From: Magallana angulata
Lineage: Eukaryota; Mollusca; Bivalvia; Ostreida; Ostreidae
Reading direction: 5' to 3'
NCBI RefSeq assembly: GCF_025612915.1
Contig: NC_069120.1
Span: 2,884,501-2,948,500, forward strand
DNA length: 64,000 bases
The stretch's first letter is position 1; each line of letters opens with the position of its first letter. Positions 1 through 18,770 of the stretch are shown piece by piece. The position numbers and the translations under genes were made by a program. The notes beneath the pieces were generated by a model. The model made no database searches, was not told the origin of the DNA, and saw only the letters and a program-made list of their open reading frames with translations.

Positions 1-6
1 GGTTGC

Positions 7-3000
7 ATGATTGAAAATCATAAACAATCTTTTGAATCTATTAAAAGTGTATGCAATCAACCCACAGCAAAAAACGATGTTGCTACTGTATTAAAATGGT
101 TGGAAATAGATGCTTGTGACAGACATTTTCAAGGATTGTCGAGGGGAACATATGTTGATGACAATTCAAATACCAATCTATTGGGGTTTGATGAGGATGA
201 TGAAGATATATTGAGAACTCGATTCCTGACCAGAATAGTTGATGATGCAGATGATTTCGTATTCAACGAAAAGGATTGTCTTTCAAAGGTACTTTCGAAA
301 CTTATTATTTCTGAAGAACTCATTCTTCCTAAAGACGAAAGAAACATGTTTCCGTTTTGGAGATCTTATACCCGGCAAGAAAGGGGGAAAATTTTAAAAC
401 ATGTATCACTGCGTCTGCGTTTAGACACTTCAATGAGTATAGATGAGGAAGAAAGAAAACAGGATGTATGGACTTTTGAAGTAGATGAAAGATGGCGACT
501 CTACAAGGCGTGGATACAAAAGCTTCGGATCAAAATTGAACAAAGGAAAAAAGAACTAATGCACGACTTTGAAGTAGAGAATAATAAATACATGATAGAA
601 AAACAGATGGAAAATACAGAAATAGTTTCAAGGTGTTCTCTTGTTGGCATGACAACAACAGGAGCTGCACAAAATATTGACCTCCTTCGTCAGGTCCAAC
701 CAAGGATTGTAGTTGTAGAAGAGGCGGCCCAAGTCTTTGAACAGCATATTATAGGGTGTCTCACTGAGGGCCTGCAACATCTGATTTTAATTGGCGATCA
801 CCAACAACTGCGACCGCCTATTAATAATTACAAGCTCTCCAAATCCCATAAAACAGACGTGTCAATGATGGAAAGACTTGTAATGAATGGAATGCCATTT
901 GTTTGTCTGTCACAGCAGCATAGAATGCGCCCAGAAATTTCCTCACTTCTTACTCCGACCATATACAAGACTCTTAAAGACCACTCAAGTGTTTTGAATT
1001 ATGAGAATGTACGAGGATTTAAACACAATATTTACTTTCTTGATCATACTCATCCGGAGAGTCAGACAGAATTTTCGACGAGTCATATGAATGAATTTGA
1101 GGCAAAAATGATTGTGCGGCTATTCCGCTATTTAGTGCTCCAAGGATATAGCAGAACACAAATTACTATTCTTTCGACCTACAACGATCAAGTAAAACTA
1201 ATTAGAGATAATATGAAAAATCTGACCGAAACAAAGGATAGTGCAACACAAAGAGTTACAATTACGGCAGTAGACAATTTTCAAGGAGAAGAAAATGAAA
1301 TAATCTTATTGTCACTTGTTAGAGGAAATGATGAAAAAAAAATTGGACATCTACACGACATTAAGAGAATTTGTGTTTCACTTTCCAGGGCAAAGCAGGG
1401 GTTTTACGTAGTCGGAAACTTTCAAACAATTCGAAAAAGCCAGACTTGGAATAAGATAATTTCCAAAGCAGAATCAAATGGAATATGTGGACCCTATCTA
1501 CCCCTTCAGTGTGTCAATCACCCAGACACTATAACAAAGGTTTCCAAACCAGATGATTTTGACAATGCTCCAGAAGGAGGTTGTAATGAGCCTTGTGGTT
1601 TCCAGCATGAATGTGGTCATGTTTGCAACCTAAAGTGTCACGCTGATAGGTCTTTCCATGATATGCCATGCAAAAAAATATGTGATAAGATTGTTTGTAA
1701 GAACGGACACAAATGCAAAAAAGTATGCTCTCATCCACAATCGTGTGGGCCTTGTAACGTTAAAAAGTTAAAAGTGTACCCCATATGTAAACATGAAGTA
1801 AAAGTGGATTGTTCTGTAGATCTAGAAACCATTCCCTGTCAAAAGCCATGCGACAAACTATATCCTTGTGGTCACCGCTGCTTACAAAACTGTGGCAATA
1901 TCTGTCGACCAGATCAATGCGACGTAAAGACACGGGCTACCCACCCAAGATGTGGCCATGAAATAAGCGTGCAGTGTTGCAAGCTTTCAAATCTCAACGA
2001 GGAACGTTGCCATCAGCGGTGCAAATCCATTCTCCCTTGTGGACATGTCTGTAAAGGTGATTGTTGCTCCTGTTCGAGCGGTAGGCTACATGTTGTATGT
2101 GAGGAATTCTGTCAAAGAGTTCTTGTATGTGGGCATTCTTGCAACAGTAAACATTCCTGCTCAACAATCTGTCCGCCTTGTAATGAACGTTGTCCCTCTG
2201 GATGCGATCATCTCGCAAAAGGTGGATGTCCCAAAAAATGTGGAGAGAAATGCATTGATTGTAGGGAACCTTGCCTTTGGATTTGCGATAAAGATTGTAA
2301 AAACCAGTATCGGTGTACGAAGTTATGTTTCGAGGAATGCGACAGAAGTCGTTGTAACAATAGATGCAAAAAAATATTGCCCTGTAGGCATCGTTGTGTA
2401 GGTTTATGTGGTGAGCCGTGTCCCAATCTTTGTAGGAGATGCAATAAAGATGAATTGACGACTATATTCTTAGGAAATGAGGACGAACCATCCGCCCTGT
2501 ACATACAATTAGCGGATTGCCACCACGTGTTTGAATTTAATGATTTCGACAAATACATGGAAATGGAGAAAGAAAATGACATGAATTCAACCCCGGAAAG
2601 CTTTGTTATTAAATTAATACGTTGTCCTAAATGCCAAACGCCGATACGACGAGGTCGAAGATATAAAGATGTTTTAAACCAGAATTTAAAAAACATCAAG
2701 GACGTAAAAGAAGCTATTGAGAAAGAGAGGAGAAATGAATTAGAAACAAAGACTGTCGAAGAAAATTTGAATTTTGCAAAAGCGGTCAAATATCTCACAA
2801 GTATACTTCCTAATTGTCCGTACAAGCTTGATTTTTCCAATAAGAAAGCAGAGAAATTGTTCATATTTTTTGTTACGAAATTCCACGAAGGATTCCTGAA
2901 AGATGTCAAGGAGTCAATAGATAAAATAGAAATAGTAGAACAATTTCATATCCTCTTAAAATGGTTGATGCGTCACAAACATAATGTATTTGCAGAAAGC

Positions 3001-3638
3001 GATGTTCACGATTTCAGTTATGAAGTAGATAGACTTTTTTTGTTCGTTGATTTTACTTTGCTTATGCGAGAACTTGATTCAAAAAACCAAGTGCCAGAGG
3101 AAGAAAGGCAATTAATAAAACACCAGAGAGATAAGCTCTTTTGGCCAAACCAAAAATTGTCAGATGAGAACCTGATAGTGACAAGAGATACATTGAAAAA
3201 CATGCGAGATAAGCATCCAAGGGCTGGTCTGGGGATCTCGGATGAGGAGAGAAGGATGATCCTTAAGGCCTTCAGTTACAGCAAAAAGGGGCACTGGTAC
3301 AAGTGCAAGAATGGTGAGATTTTTATGTGTTTATCTTCCTTATGAATTGCGACATCAAATTTCTTGTTTATACATGTAAAAGTATTGGCTGTATTTATTT
3401 TAACTCATGAATAAATGAATTAATTTACCAGCTACTAAAACATGCATTTATAGGTCACATATATAGTATTGGAGACTGCGGGGGTGCAATGATAGAATCG
3501 AGATGCCCGGATTGCAATGAGACTATTGGTGGGGCCAGACATCAGCTTCGGTCCGACAACCAGGTGGCCGGGGAAATGGACGGCGCGACACACTCAGCCT
3601 GGTCAGAGCAGGCTAACATGGGGAACTATGTCTTTTAA
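7..3638 (+). CDS. ZNFX1: NFX1-type zinc finger-containing protein 1 (ZNFX1-like), 5' end outside window
   Basis: Two exons are visible, 7-3313 and 3454-3638. The reading frame is open to the left edge, so the N-terminal part, including the helicase P-loop, lies outside. ZNFX1 is an SF1 (UPF1-like) RNA helicase with NF-X1 zinc fingers; in animals it binds RNA and acts in antiviral sensing or small-RNA inheritance. Seen here: helicase motif II VVVEEAA (residues about 235-241), LILIGDHQQLRP (259-270), LSQQHRMRPE (301-310), VDNFQGEENE and CVSLSRAKQGF (about 425-470). A long Cys/His-rich block with repeated CGH motifs follows (about 510-820). The donor after the first base of a Gly codon at 3313 joins 3454, so GHWYKCKNG continues into HIYSIGDCGGAM, the typical C-terminal RZ-type zinc finger. 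The protein ends at TAA 3636-3638. Bivalves often carry several ZNFX1 paralogues, so exact orthology is not certain. Confidence 0.93.
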
Positions 3639-4700
3639 CTGACTCTAAATATATAGTGTCTATTATTGCCCAAGTGTGTCTAATTTGTCCAAGTTATAAT
3701 ATATCATACATGTACATTTAACTGACTTAGATATATATAGTGTTCATTGTTGCCCAATTTTATCCAAGTTATATCATATATTTAACTGACTTGAACTTTA
3801 TGGTTTTTTTTTCATCTGTATTTTTTGAACGCAAAAATGTATGCATCACTGTGTAAATATATTACATGTTGTTGTGCTCTTTATCATCACCACCTTTACT
3901 TCATAATGTCTATCGATGCCCTATTTTGTTAATTTGCCGAAGTCATGTAAACTAGTTTGAATTGTTTTGGGTAGTTTAAGGTGGTATGGGACAACTGTCA
4001 ATATTAATGTGGATAAAAAGGATTCGACATCGTGACTTACATATTCGTAGTAACGCTCCATACCGTGGCGCTATACATTTAGGTAACAATACTGGTAAAG
4101 AAAACAATTATAGATTTTGATAGGAAGTGACAACATGGAGGTGTCCCACATCACCATATACGATGCATAGAGATAGTCTTTATCCTTATGACAAACCTTA
4201 ACAACGCAAAATTAAAACAATTTGAACTTCATTGTATTAATCTTGATGCATAATTTGCATTATCAGTGAAAAAATGTAAAAAAAAGTATTTCATATATCA
4301 ATATCTAACTAATGGATCTTTACAAGCAATAAAACGTAAGATGGCATCAAGGACATTTTCCTAACGATATCTTTTTGGCTTCAAGTGTTAATCTATTGAA
4401 AGTCAACCCTACAACAATATTGAAGTAGAATATTTTTTAATTTGTAGTAATTTCATGATGAAAAGGTGTGTATTTTAAAACATATTTTTAATAAAGCAAT
4501 GAGCACTAGCATTTGTTTCGAATTTTTTTAATTATTAATCATTTTAAGTACAAAATATCATAACAATTCTTGCATTTCTGTGCATTCAGAAAAAATCTCT
4601 ATGCACATTCCAAGATATAGGGAATATACAAATCATAATAATCATTAGAATCACAAAACAAATCCAGTGTCTATGATCTCTGTCAAGCATGCTGTCAGGT
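3639..4700. other. Intergenic stretch between ZNFX1-like and ADH5
   Basis: AT-rich, with no convincing coding potential. It holds the 3' UTR of the ZNFX1-like gene, a short TIR element at 3976-4157 and, near 4500-4700, the presumed 3' UTR of ADH5 on the minus strand. Two short near-repeats at about 3650-3800 (ttaactgac plus tatatagtg plus attgccca) look like a small local duplication. Confidence 0.6.
3976..4157. mobile_element. Short MITE, TTAA-type family A
   Basis: The left end reads TTAAGGTGGTATGGGACA. The right end, read in reverse, gives GGTGATGTGGGACACCTCC. The subterminal word CCATGTTGT is shared with the two longer elements at 62266-62535 and 62940-63248. A left TTAA is present; I see no right TTAA, so this copy is decayed or internally deleted. 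TTAA target sites are typical of piggyBac-like transposons; the assignment is inferred from that alone. Confidence 0.6.
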
Positions 4701-11199
<6,499 letters not shown>

Positions 11200-11570
11200 C
11201 TTTATCTTACTTTTGGTGTCGTGTGCAAATTAGAGACCGAGCCCGAACATAATTGATAACATGCAAGTTTTGTTTTGTCAAACTGAGTTGTATAAAACTA
11301 TTTCACCACACAAAATACCTGTTAAATTTTGAAATGTTGTTTTTGGTTTGGTTTTTTTTTTTCAAGATAATATTTGTAAATTTATTCTTTATAAGTCATG
11401 TTTTGTTTTGTTTTTATTTTGAATGGCGTGTGTGTTATATATATACCTTAATAAATTTTAACAAAAAATTTTTAAAAAAGAAAAAAAAAAGCTGTAAACT
11501 ATGGAATTACATATGTAAACCTAAACTCGGTATTATGAAATTTGGCAAACGAAATGAAAATAAGATTTTT

Positions 11571-11922
11571 TAATATTATGGTGAAATAACGCATCGTCAC
11601 AGAATGACTGACCTTGCTAATCGAAAAGACATTTCGTTTTATTAAAAGGTTTTAATCGACGGAAACATATACCTTACTCCGTAGCCGAGTAGAAAAGCTG
11701 TCGGGTTTGCAATCCGTACATCCCGAGATCAAATCCCGCAGTGGCTTTTGTTGTTATTTACCGAATTAAATTTTTTTAAGATTTTCAAAACATTTTTTAT
11801 CCTCAAACTGCTTACTTGACATATGTACAGTTAATTTATTATTATATCTTAATTTATTTTTCATAACCAAATAATTTGCTGTTTATTTGAGTGACTTTTT
11901 CCAAGTGTGTTATTCCACCTTA
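11571..11922. mobile_element. MITE with TTAA flanks and tRNA-like core
   Basis: The left end is ATGGTGAAATAACGC just after TTAA at 11571. The right end is GTGTTATTCCACC followed by TTAA, whose reverse complement GGTGGAATAACAC matches the left end. Inside at about 11676-11745 lies a tRNA-like stretch: an A-box-like TAGCCGAGTAG, a foldable anticodon-type arm CGGGTTTGCAATCCG, and a B-box-like GATCAAATCCC. No coding capacity. Confidence 0.65.
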
Positions 11923-12009
11923 ATGCATAAGTTCAAACGCGTACAATAAGACTTAAAACAATTATTCTATCTTAATTATTTTTAGATTATTAAGTTGTTT
12001 AACAACGTC

Positions 12010-12011
<2 letters not shown>

Positions 12012-12080
<69 letters not shown>
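12012..12080. repeat. (GA)n microsatellite
   Basis: About 34 GA units, nearly pure, with one AAA interruption close to the right end. Confidence 0.97.
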
Positions 12081-12459
12081 CAAGCGAGCGAACTTCTTTC
12101 TATCTTGGAGAAAAATAACCGTTTTATTTTTGTCGAATGCTATTTATTCCAAATCCTCACACAACATTCCGTACAGTTAATCATGTACACGATATTCACG
12201 CTTATAAAGCAGAAACATGCTGAAAGAACGCTATAAATGTATAATGCTCGTTGCACACACACTTAAATTGTGACAATTTTAAAAATGTTTTTTAATTGTT
12301 ATTTCCGGGTAGACAATGAAATCGTTAGGACCAAATGGATCTGAGATCAAACTCATTCGGTACTGTATGGGTGGCACTGGACCGGAAGTGCTTACTGAAA
12401 CCGATAACATATGAAAACATCCCTATTGTCAGATAACGATATTGTAAAAGACAATATTT

Positions 12460-13551
12460 TCATGTTCCATTACATTTGATCGCTTTAAAATTGTACATCG
12501 ATTTCAATCTTTTCAAAAACTTCACGTCTGAAAGTGAGTAAATAATTGGGTTGATCACATTGTTCACGAGGAATATCCACACAAATGTGTAGTATATCAC
12601 ACCTGCACCGAATGACATCTTACACTCTACATCCGGAAAAACAAAGATGACCAGCGCCAAACCATGGTGGGGGAACGCCGAGACCAGGTAACCAACGGTA
12701 ACCAGGAGGAGAGTTATGGTGGTTCGCCGGAGCTGTATGTACCGCGGGTTCTTCTCTTTGTGATTATCTTTATTGGAACATTTTTTATCGAGTTCAACCA
12801 AAGTCGAATGTGTTAACGACGACAGCGACCCGACATCTGTGGGGAAATAGACGAACTTCTTCACTGCTTTCCAAATGTAATGATAAAGGGTCGTAAGAAT
12901 AGATAGTATCAAAACAAATAGGGACGAAAGTATAATGTTAAATATAGCAATAAACGGCATGTGTTTGAACTGATCCTCTATATAACACCGGTTCCCGGTC
13001 AAATTATTAATTGGTAAAGGCACAGAACTCCCACCGTAAAGAACAGGTGCTGGCCAAGCAAAAAGTAACCCAAAAGCCAGACCTGCAATACAAAACCGAA
13101 AAGTTTGTTTTTCTGTCCATTGACGCTTAAGGGGTGTTCGAATTTTCCTGTATCGATCAACCGCTATAATGACCAAGATGAGTGTAGAGGCAATACTGAC
13201 GTAATAAAGCAGGAACCTGTATATTTTACAGAAGAAGTCGTTGAAGTATTCCAGAGGGAAGCTTAGATACACTATCGTCAGTGGCATACTGATGGCGGAG
13301 TTTGTCATGTCTAGAGCCCCGAGGAACAAGATGTAGGTCCGGTAAGACGATCGCTTGTAATGGCGGGAAAACACTAACAGCACGTGAAAATTTCCGAAGA
13401 CACCAGCTATGCAGAGCAGAGAGACAAAGACGATCCCGCCAATGTTTCTGGCCTGGAACTGTCCATTGACGTCATGTAGCGTGGCGTTAACAGAGACCCT
13501 CTCCTCCAGCCACGAGTAGCAATATTCAGGGACCGTGTCGTTATCAGCCAT
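12460..13551 (-). CDS. Orphan class A (rhodopsin-like) GPCR, intronless
   Basis: A 363-residue single-exon seven-transmembrane receptor of the plasma membrane; ligand unknown. Seen here: N-glycosylation site NAT at 22, TM1 GxxGN with N54, TM2 LGALD with D81, Cys108 before TM3, DRY at 132-134, TM4 W166, Cys189 in loop 2 (the partner of Cys108), a third intracellular loop of about 45 residues (about 232-276), and TM7 NPIIY at 334-338. TM6 has P294, but the usual CWxP reads SAFP, so the toggle Trp is absent. Neuropeptide- or amine-receptor-like orphans with this layout are numerous in molluscs. I cannot assign a subfamily. The start is the first ATG, 30-40 residues before TM1, as expected. Confidence 0.92.
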   Translation of the reverse strand: MADNDTVPEYCYSWLEERVSVNATLHDVNGQFQARNIGGIVFVSLLCIAGVFGNFHVLLVFSRHYKRSSYRTYILFLGALDMTNSAISMPLTIVYLSFPLEYFNDFFCKIYRFLLYYVSIASTLILVIIAVDRYRKIRTPLKRQWTEKQTFRFCIAGLAFGLLFAWPAPVLYGGSSVPLPINNLTGNRCYIEDQFKHMPFIAIFNIILSSLFVLILSILTTLYHYIWKAVKKFVYFPTDVGSLSSLTHSTLVELDKKCSNKDNHKEKNPRYIQLRRTTITLLLVTVGYLVSAFPHHGLALVIFVFPDVECKMSFGAGVIYYTFVWIFLVNNVINPIIYSLSDVKFLKRLKSMYNFKAIKCNGT

Positions 13552-14826
13552 TGTTTATAAATCCTTTCAAAATGACACTATAAGAAAGGTATTATGAAAT
13601 TATGGACTCATGAATAGGTTCAAATACTAAATATTTAAGTTAGCTATTGCTGTTTACACCAATGTGACCATACTGCTCTAGTTTCCGTAAAATGTAAATG
13701 AGATAAGCGGGGACTTCCTGTGTATTTGTACCCATATCGAATAAACTGTTTTGTATAAACTCATATAGGAAATCCTTTATCCAACTAAACCCTCCATCAA
13801 TGGTGACTTTATACTACGTCATTACGTTAGAATGTAAACTTCCGTTTCTCTACAGTGAACATATACCAACTAAAGTCACAGAATAATTATCATCCCAAAA
13901 TAAATACGTAATTAGTTGAAATAATCAGGGACGCTATATACTGGTATGTACGTCCCTAGCTGATATACTAAGTAATTGTTTTGTTTACAATTACATATTA
14001 CATGTACAAACTGACCCCTGTCTCGTATACAATACGCCCTGAATCAGATATAGCGTAGAGAACTACGTGGTACTAGTATAATGTAGGAAGTTGATTCATT
14101 TTAAAGAACTAGGTACAATAAGCTCCCAGGTCCGATGAACCGATATTTGCTTCCCGTAATCGATGTTATCAGATCAATATCAGATTGATTCAAAGGTCAA
14201 TTCCTCCATCACTTGTTCACAGGTGAAATCCATTGATTCAATAACTTTGTTTCCTTTAAAGATAAATTATTTGTGAAAGACTGACAGATGAGAGGGGTTT
14301 CGGCCAAGGTTAACATTGCTTGCATAAAAATTACATGAAATTCGTGTTATTTACCTAGTAATTAAATTAACTTTTGCTTAGAAGCCTAAATAAAAGATTC
14401 ATGTAGAATGTTTGGAGATCTAAACACTACAGCCACTTTAGTCTTAGTTCATATAAAAGACATAAACTTGACTGATTACATTTGAGTCTGAATGTGAACA
14501 ACAAACTATATATATTCTATTTACAGGCGCAATTTATTTTAATAAATTACATGTCCACACTCGTCGTCAGTTACATGTCAAATATATCAAAAAAATTTTT
14601 TAGTCAAGCTGAATTGCGGTCCAACCAAATTATAATTATCATCAAAATATATTTTTAACTATGAAGTCTGAAAAAAAACCCAACAACATATTAATTCATA
14701 GAAAATATATAGCTTTGTTAATGCTTAAAATTATGAGGCGTCTCGCAAGATATCCATTTTTGGCTACTGTAACACTAAGTAAAGCATTCACTGGTCATTT
14801 GATCGACTTGCTCTCCCATGCAGTGA
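13552..14826. other. Intergenic stretch upstream of the GPCR
   Basis: AT-rich, with no convincing gene or repeat recognised. It presumably holds the GPCR promoter (near 13560-13700) and the 3' UTR of the KY-like gene (up to 14826). Confidence 0.5.
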
Positions 14827-16622
14827 TCACACAAGCACTTCCATGTTGGAGTAACCGAGGCGAGGCGTGTCCTTGGAAACCTCTTTCTTATTGTACACCA
14901 GAAGGTATAACACTGGATACAACAGCTCAGTTCTCCGGAGGAACAGACACACTCTGTAGAACCCTTTCTTTGGAAGGACTGACTTCAGCCTGATTCTTGA
15001 AGGAGTGCTCTCTGTACCCACGTGATCGTCCAGCGTCCGTCCGTCCCCCAGCCATTTCAGCGAGGCGTACACCTCTAGCTTGGTTCGTGTGGAGATGGAA
15101 CAGTCCAATCGCCCGTCCTTCACCTCTTGGAATGTCCTTGGAACGTCACACAAATCTTGAACGATATCTGGAAATTTCGGTTCTATTCCCCATGTTTCAT
15201 AATCTTTAGGAAACTTCTTGACCCGTTTTTTTACGGACACACACAGAAGTACGAGCTCCGTTATAGTTTCTATCCTCGTTGTTGAGAGTTTCCCTTGCAC
15301 TGTTAACCGGAAGTTACCTGCAAATGGAGGCGTGGCATTTATCACATAGGTATTCACATCGGTTCTAGAGATGAAAACAAACTCGTTATGTATGAGTCCA
15401 TCCTCTGAACTTAAGACGACAGCAATATCTGTCAGTACAGCTCTCGGGTCCTTTATCGTACAATCCAACGACTGGTGAACGTTCATAATCCGGGACTTTA
15501 GAGACAATAAACTCACTCCGCGCACCATGGCAATCTCAGAAATAAGTGGCGCTTGGTTAAATTCTTCAAGAGAAATTGGATTTCGTACCAACTGCCATGA
15601 TTGGTCTATGTCCAGGGGGAAATGGCTGTTGATGAACTGTTCCGGATCCGGAAGAAAGTAGAATGATTCAACAGAGACATCACTGGCTCCACACAGACAG
15701 TCAACCACGTGCCAGTTTCCCGCCAAATGTACGACATTCCAGCAGTGGTTTCCACACACAGTAGGGCCTGATTCGCTCTGGTTTGAGGGAGCCTTGTGTA
15801 AACCCGTGATCATTTTGGACTGGATACCGACAATTCTAAAATGACAACTAAGAATATAATTCTGGGCTAAATATCAGTGTGTCTAGAAATTATAACACCT
15901 TTCAATATAATAGACATGGTCTTACTTGGTCAAGGAAATGAATTTTTCTGCTAATATTTCTCCTTCTTTCCTTTCCTTTTTGGCAAGTTCCTCTAAATGT
16001 CTGTAAATACACATAACACAGAGTTCAGTATCTTCTATTGCATGGTTTACATTGTCCTACTTTAAATTTTTTGAAATTTTATTCACCACTCACCTTCTAT
16101 TTGAAATGATCCAGATGTAAATTGCTCGAATCTTGTTGACGTCATCTTTTGACTCTCTGCAAAAATAAGTGATGAGATCCTGGTCTGACGTCATCAAAGA
16201 TGTCGGTGCCTGTTCAATTAATCCGATTTTAAATGAGGTGCGAAAATAAATGCCTTCCCAAGACAGGTGTTACTCTTACAGCTAAACTTCATTTGTACAA
16301 AATAATCCTGATTGTTTGTCCCAATAGCTATATATATCAAAGATAACGGTTGGATTAATTTGTACCTTTAACGGATTAAAGTAGTTAATTTTATAGATTT
16401 TGTTAAAAGTTAATAATAGGATTAGTGTAGAAACTCGGATGTGTTTTTTTCCCTTCAGTTTCTTCACTTTTCAGGCATAAGTCAAAGAAAAGTGCACTAG
16501 TACTGTACCTTTCTTGCGTGCTCATCAACTGTGGAGAATTTGTCCTCGGCCCCGACCCTCGGGCAATCGCCGTTTAGGCCCGAGTGCAGTGGTTCTACTC
16601 TTTTGGAGGCAGCGGATCCCAT
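14827..16622 (-). CDS. Kyphoscoliosis-peptidase-like (transglutaminase-like fold) protein, probably a pseudoenzyme
   Basis: Four exons: 16622-16509, 16209-16094, 16000-15926, 15835-14827; 1314 nt, 437 residues. The N-terminus MGSAASK fits an N-myristoylation signal. DEHARKAP and KIRAIYIWI match the conserved lead-in of KY/hillarin transglutaminase-like proteins. The catalytic core keeps His132 (NHCWNVV) and Asp147 (WHVVDC). Where family members have GVCxGYA with the catalytic Cys, this protein reads EGEILAEKF, with Gly90 at the Cys position by alignment back from VGIQ. The C-terminal 250 residues resemble the KY beta-rich tail (DCSISTRTKLEVYASLKWLG). Family roles concern muscle and cytoskeleton scaffolding. 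That it is inactive is my inference, since another Cys could serve. Confidence 0.88.
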
Positions 16623-17933
16623 GATGATCACATCCAACAGCTGTGGGGAGATGACAGGCGCCGCGATCTCGGCCTGAATTGACAGGTTGTTTTTGGAATT
16701 CGAGAGACCAGGGTGTCAGCGTGCAGTACGTTTGTCTACTAATGAAAAAATGTTTCCGATCGGAATTCGGTGACGATTAAGTGGCGCTGATCCCATAAAT
16801 CCCTCGGACTACCGAGATGCGTGCTTTAATTCCTAGGACAATGTTATGGAATTTTTATCAAACAGCGGGACCTTTAAAGTTATTTACAACTAAATATCAG
16901 ATCGTGTGGGTGAAATTAAATGAGAGGCTATTATCCAATACGTTAATGTTAGGCGGGTTAAATTTAAATCAAAGTTTATTTAGATTATACTTAGGTTCTT
17001 CTTTTTCATGCCCATGACATTGACACAGAGGTCTTAATATATTGGTTTTAGACGGACCCCTCTTGATATTCTCGTTTTATCTGGGTGGTCATAATTCATC
17101 ATATCTTCTCCAGGACAGAGCTTTACGACAGGCGGTTGTTGGGACAAGTTGGAGCACGGATAATTGATGGATCCAAATATTTCAGTGATAATCTATGGAT
17201 CGTTTCATTAGCTTAGATTTTAATAAAGTAACGATAGAATATCAAAGGCACATTTTTCACTATGAAACTTTACTTTTTATGTTATGATACTAAAAGCAAA
17301 ATATTGTTAACCTAATTTTATCTGATTACAATAACACCCTTCCTAATTTACCTAAAATAAACCGCTACGTGTGCATACATGTATATACAAAATGTGAACA
17401 AAATTTAATTAAGCATTTTTTAATTTCCCTTTTCTGCTAACATCGCTCTGTGGAAAATGTATAATAATTAAATTATTAATTTATCATTATTAAACACAAT
17501 GCGGCGTTTCAATGCATCATTTGTTCTTTTATTTATGGATTTATCATATAAAGGGTATGATCAACTTCCTAAACCCCTCAGTTATTATAAAGAATAGCAA
17601 CATGACAACAAACGTGTATCAAAAAGCGGTTTATTGGAGGTTTAGATATCGCTTGAGAGCTGGTGACAAAGGAAGGTCTCGTCCCACAAGAGGGGCCTAA
17701 AACAGAAAAAATAAAAAATTCAATATCAAGATTATCAAGTATCAAAAGAGTACGTCAACTTTATCACTGACATGCAACACGTAAGTGGCACGACTGTAAC
17801 TCGTAAACAATGTCTTTAGAACAAACGAAGTAGGCTTTACATTTTCCAGTGTCTTTATCTATGATAACAATTCGTTAATGACTATTTTAATATTAAATTG
17901 TACTAATGCTGAAACTTATAAGTATACTAATAT
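16623..17933. other. Intergenic stretch upstream of the KY-like gene
   Basis: The first 100 bases are less AT-rich and probably hold the promoter or 5' UTR. Beyond that I see AT-rich sequence with no convincing ORF, RNA gene or repeat. Confidence 0.5.
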
Positions 17934-18577
17934 ATAACACTGTGCCAGATAATTATGCAATTGCCAAGGTGGTATTTCTGCACCCGTCTAAGCTGCATAT
18001 ATCGAAAAATTCAAATTAGCCATATGATACACCATTGCTATAAAAGTTAACAACCACCTTTTTTATCATTGTATCCCACCTTTTCAAAAATAAATTGCAA
18101 CAGGAAAATAATTTTTCCCATTGGAAAAACAATATTCCGATAGGAAATTTAAAAAAATTCCCATAAGAATACAAGAACTTCCTATAGGAATTTTAATTCC
18201 GATAGGATTTGATAAAATCCGATTGGAAATCTTAATTTTCTATAGGAAAACAACCTGTCTGAATCAAATTTCTGCAGGAAATACCATTCTCCTATAGGAA
18301 ACATAGTTCCTATAGGATTTTTAGAAAAACCTATAGGATTGTCAATATTTCTTGTAGAAAAATCATTTTTCCTATGGGAGTTATCTTTTTCCTATGGGAT
18401 ATTAATAATGGTAAATATCTCACCTGTTGGGTAAACCACACTAAAAAAAGTGATAATATACCTTCTAAATAATGGTCTATCATTTGGTATATATGTATTT
18501 TTTTTTCCGAAACTGCATCTTAAGCGGGTGCAAAAATGCCACCTTGGCACTGGCATGAGTATTCGGCACAGTGTTAT
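17934..18577. mobile_element. TIR element filled with TCCTATAGGA words
   Basis: The terminal inverted repeats are about 63 bp. The left begins ATAACACTGTGCC and includes GCCAAGGTGG and TGCACCCG; the right is its reverse complement with about ten mismatches. The interior from about 18080 to 18400 holds some 15 degenerate copies of a palindromic word around TTCCTATAGGAA, spaced 20-25 bp apart and separated by A- or T-rich linkers. No ORF. Superfamily unknown. Confidence 0.85.
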
Positions 18578-18770
18578 AAGCAATCAGGAATCATTCTTTG
18601 AATATTATTAAATTGATTATCAAATACGATCGAACGTGATCTAATCTATCATAAAACCCTTCTGGGTTTATTTAATTTGATCCCCCTGATCGCATTTTAT
18701 CTCGTCATAATACTCAAAGAATGATTCCTCATTCCCTAAAAAAAGTAATTGCAGGCTGTGGTAAAATTTC

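Larger units (their letters stand above)
11200..12459. other. Intergenic stretch, ADH5 promoter side to GPCR 3' side
   Basis: Contains the ADH5 5' UTR and promoter (just right of 11199), a TTAA-flanked MITE with a tRNA-like core (11571-11922) and a GA run. No gene recognised. Confidence 0.6.

Noticed and set aside
2208-2909. 233-residue open frame on the minus strand inside the ZNFX1-like exon
   Set aside because: Antisense shadow of a conserved zinc-finger exon; no family resemblance of its own.
11676-11745. Functional tRNA-Cys or tRNA-Ala gene
   Set aside because: The acceptor and T stems do not pair well and it sits inside a TIR element; better read as a tRNA-derived segment.
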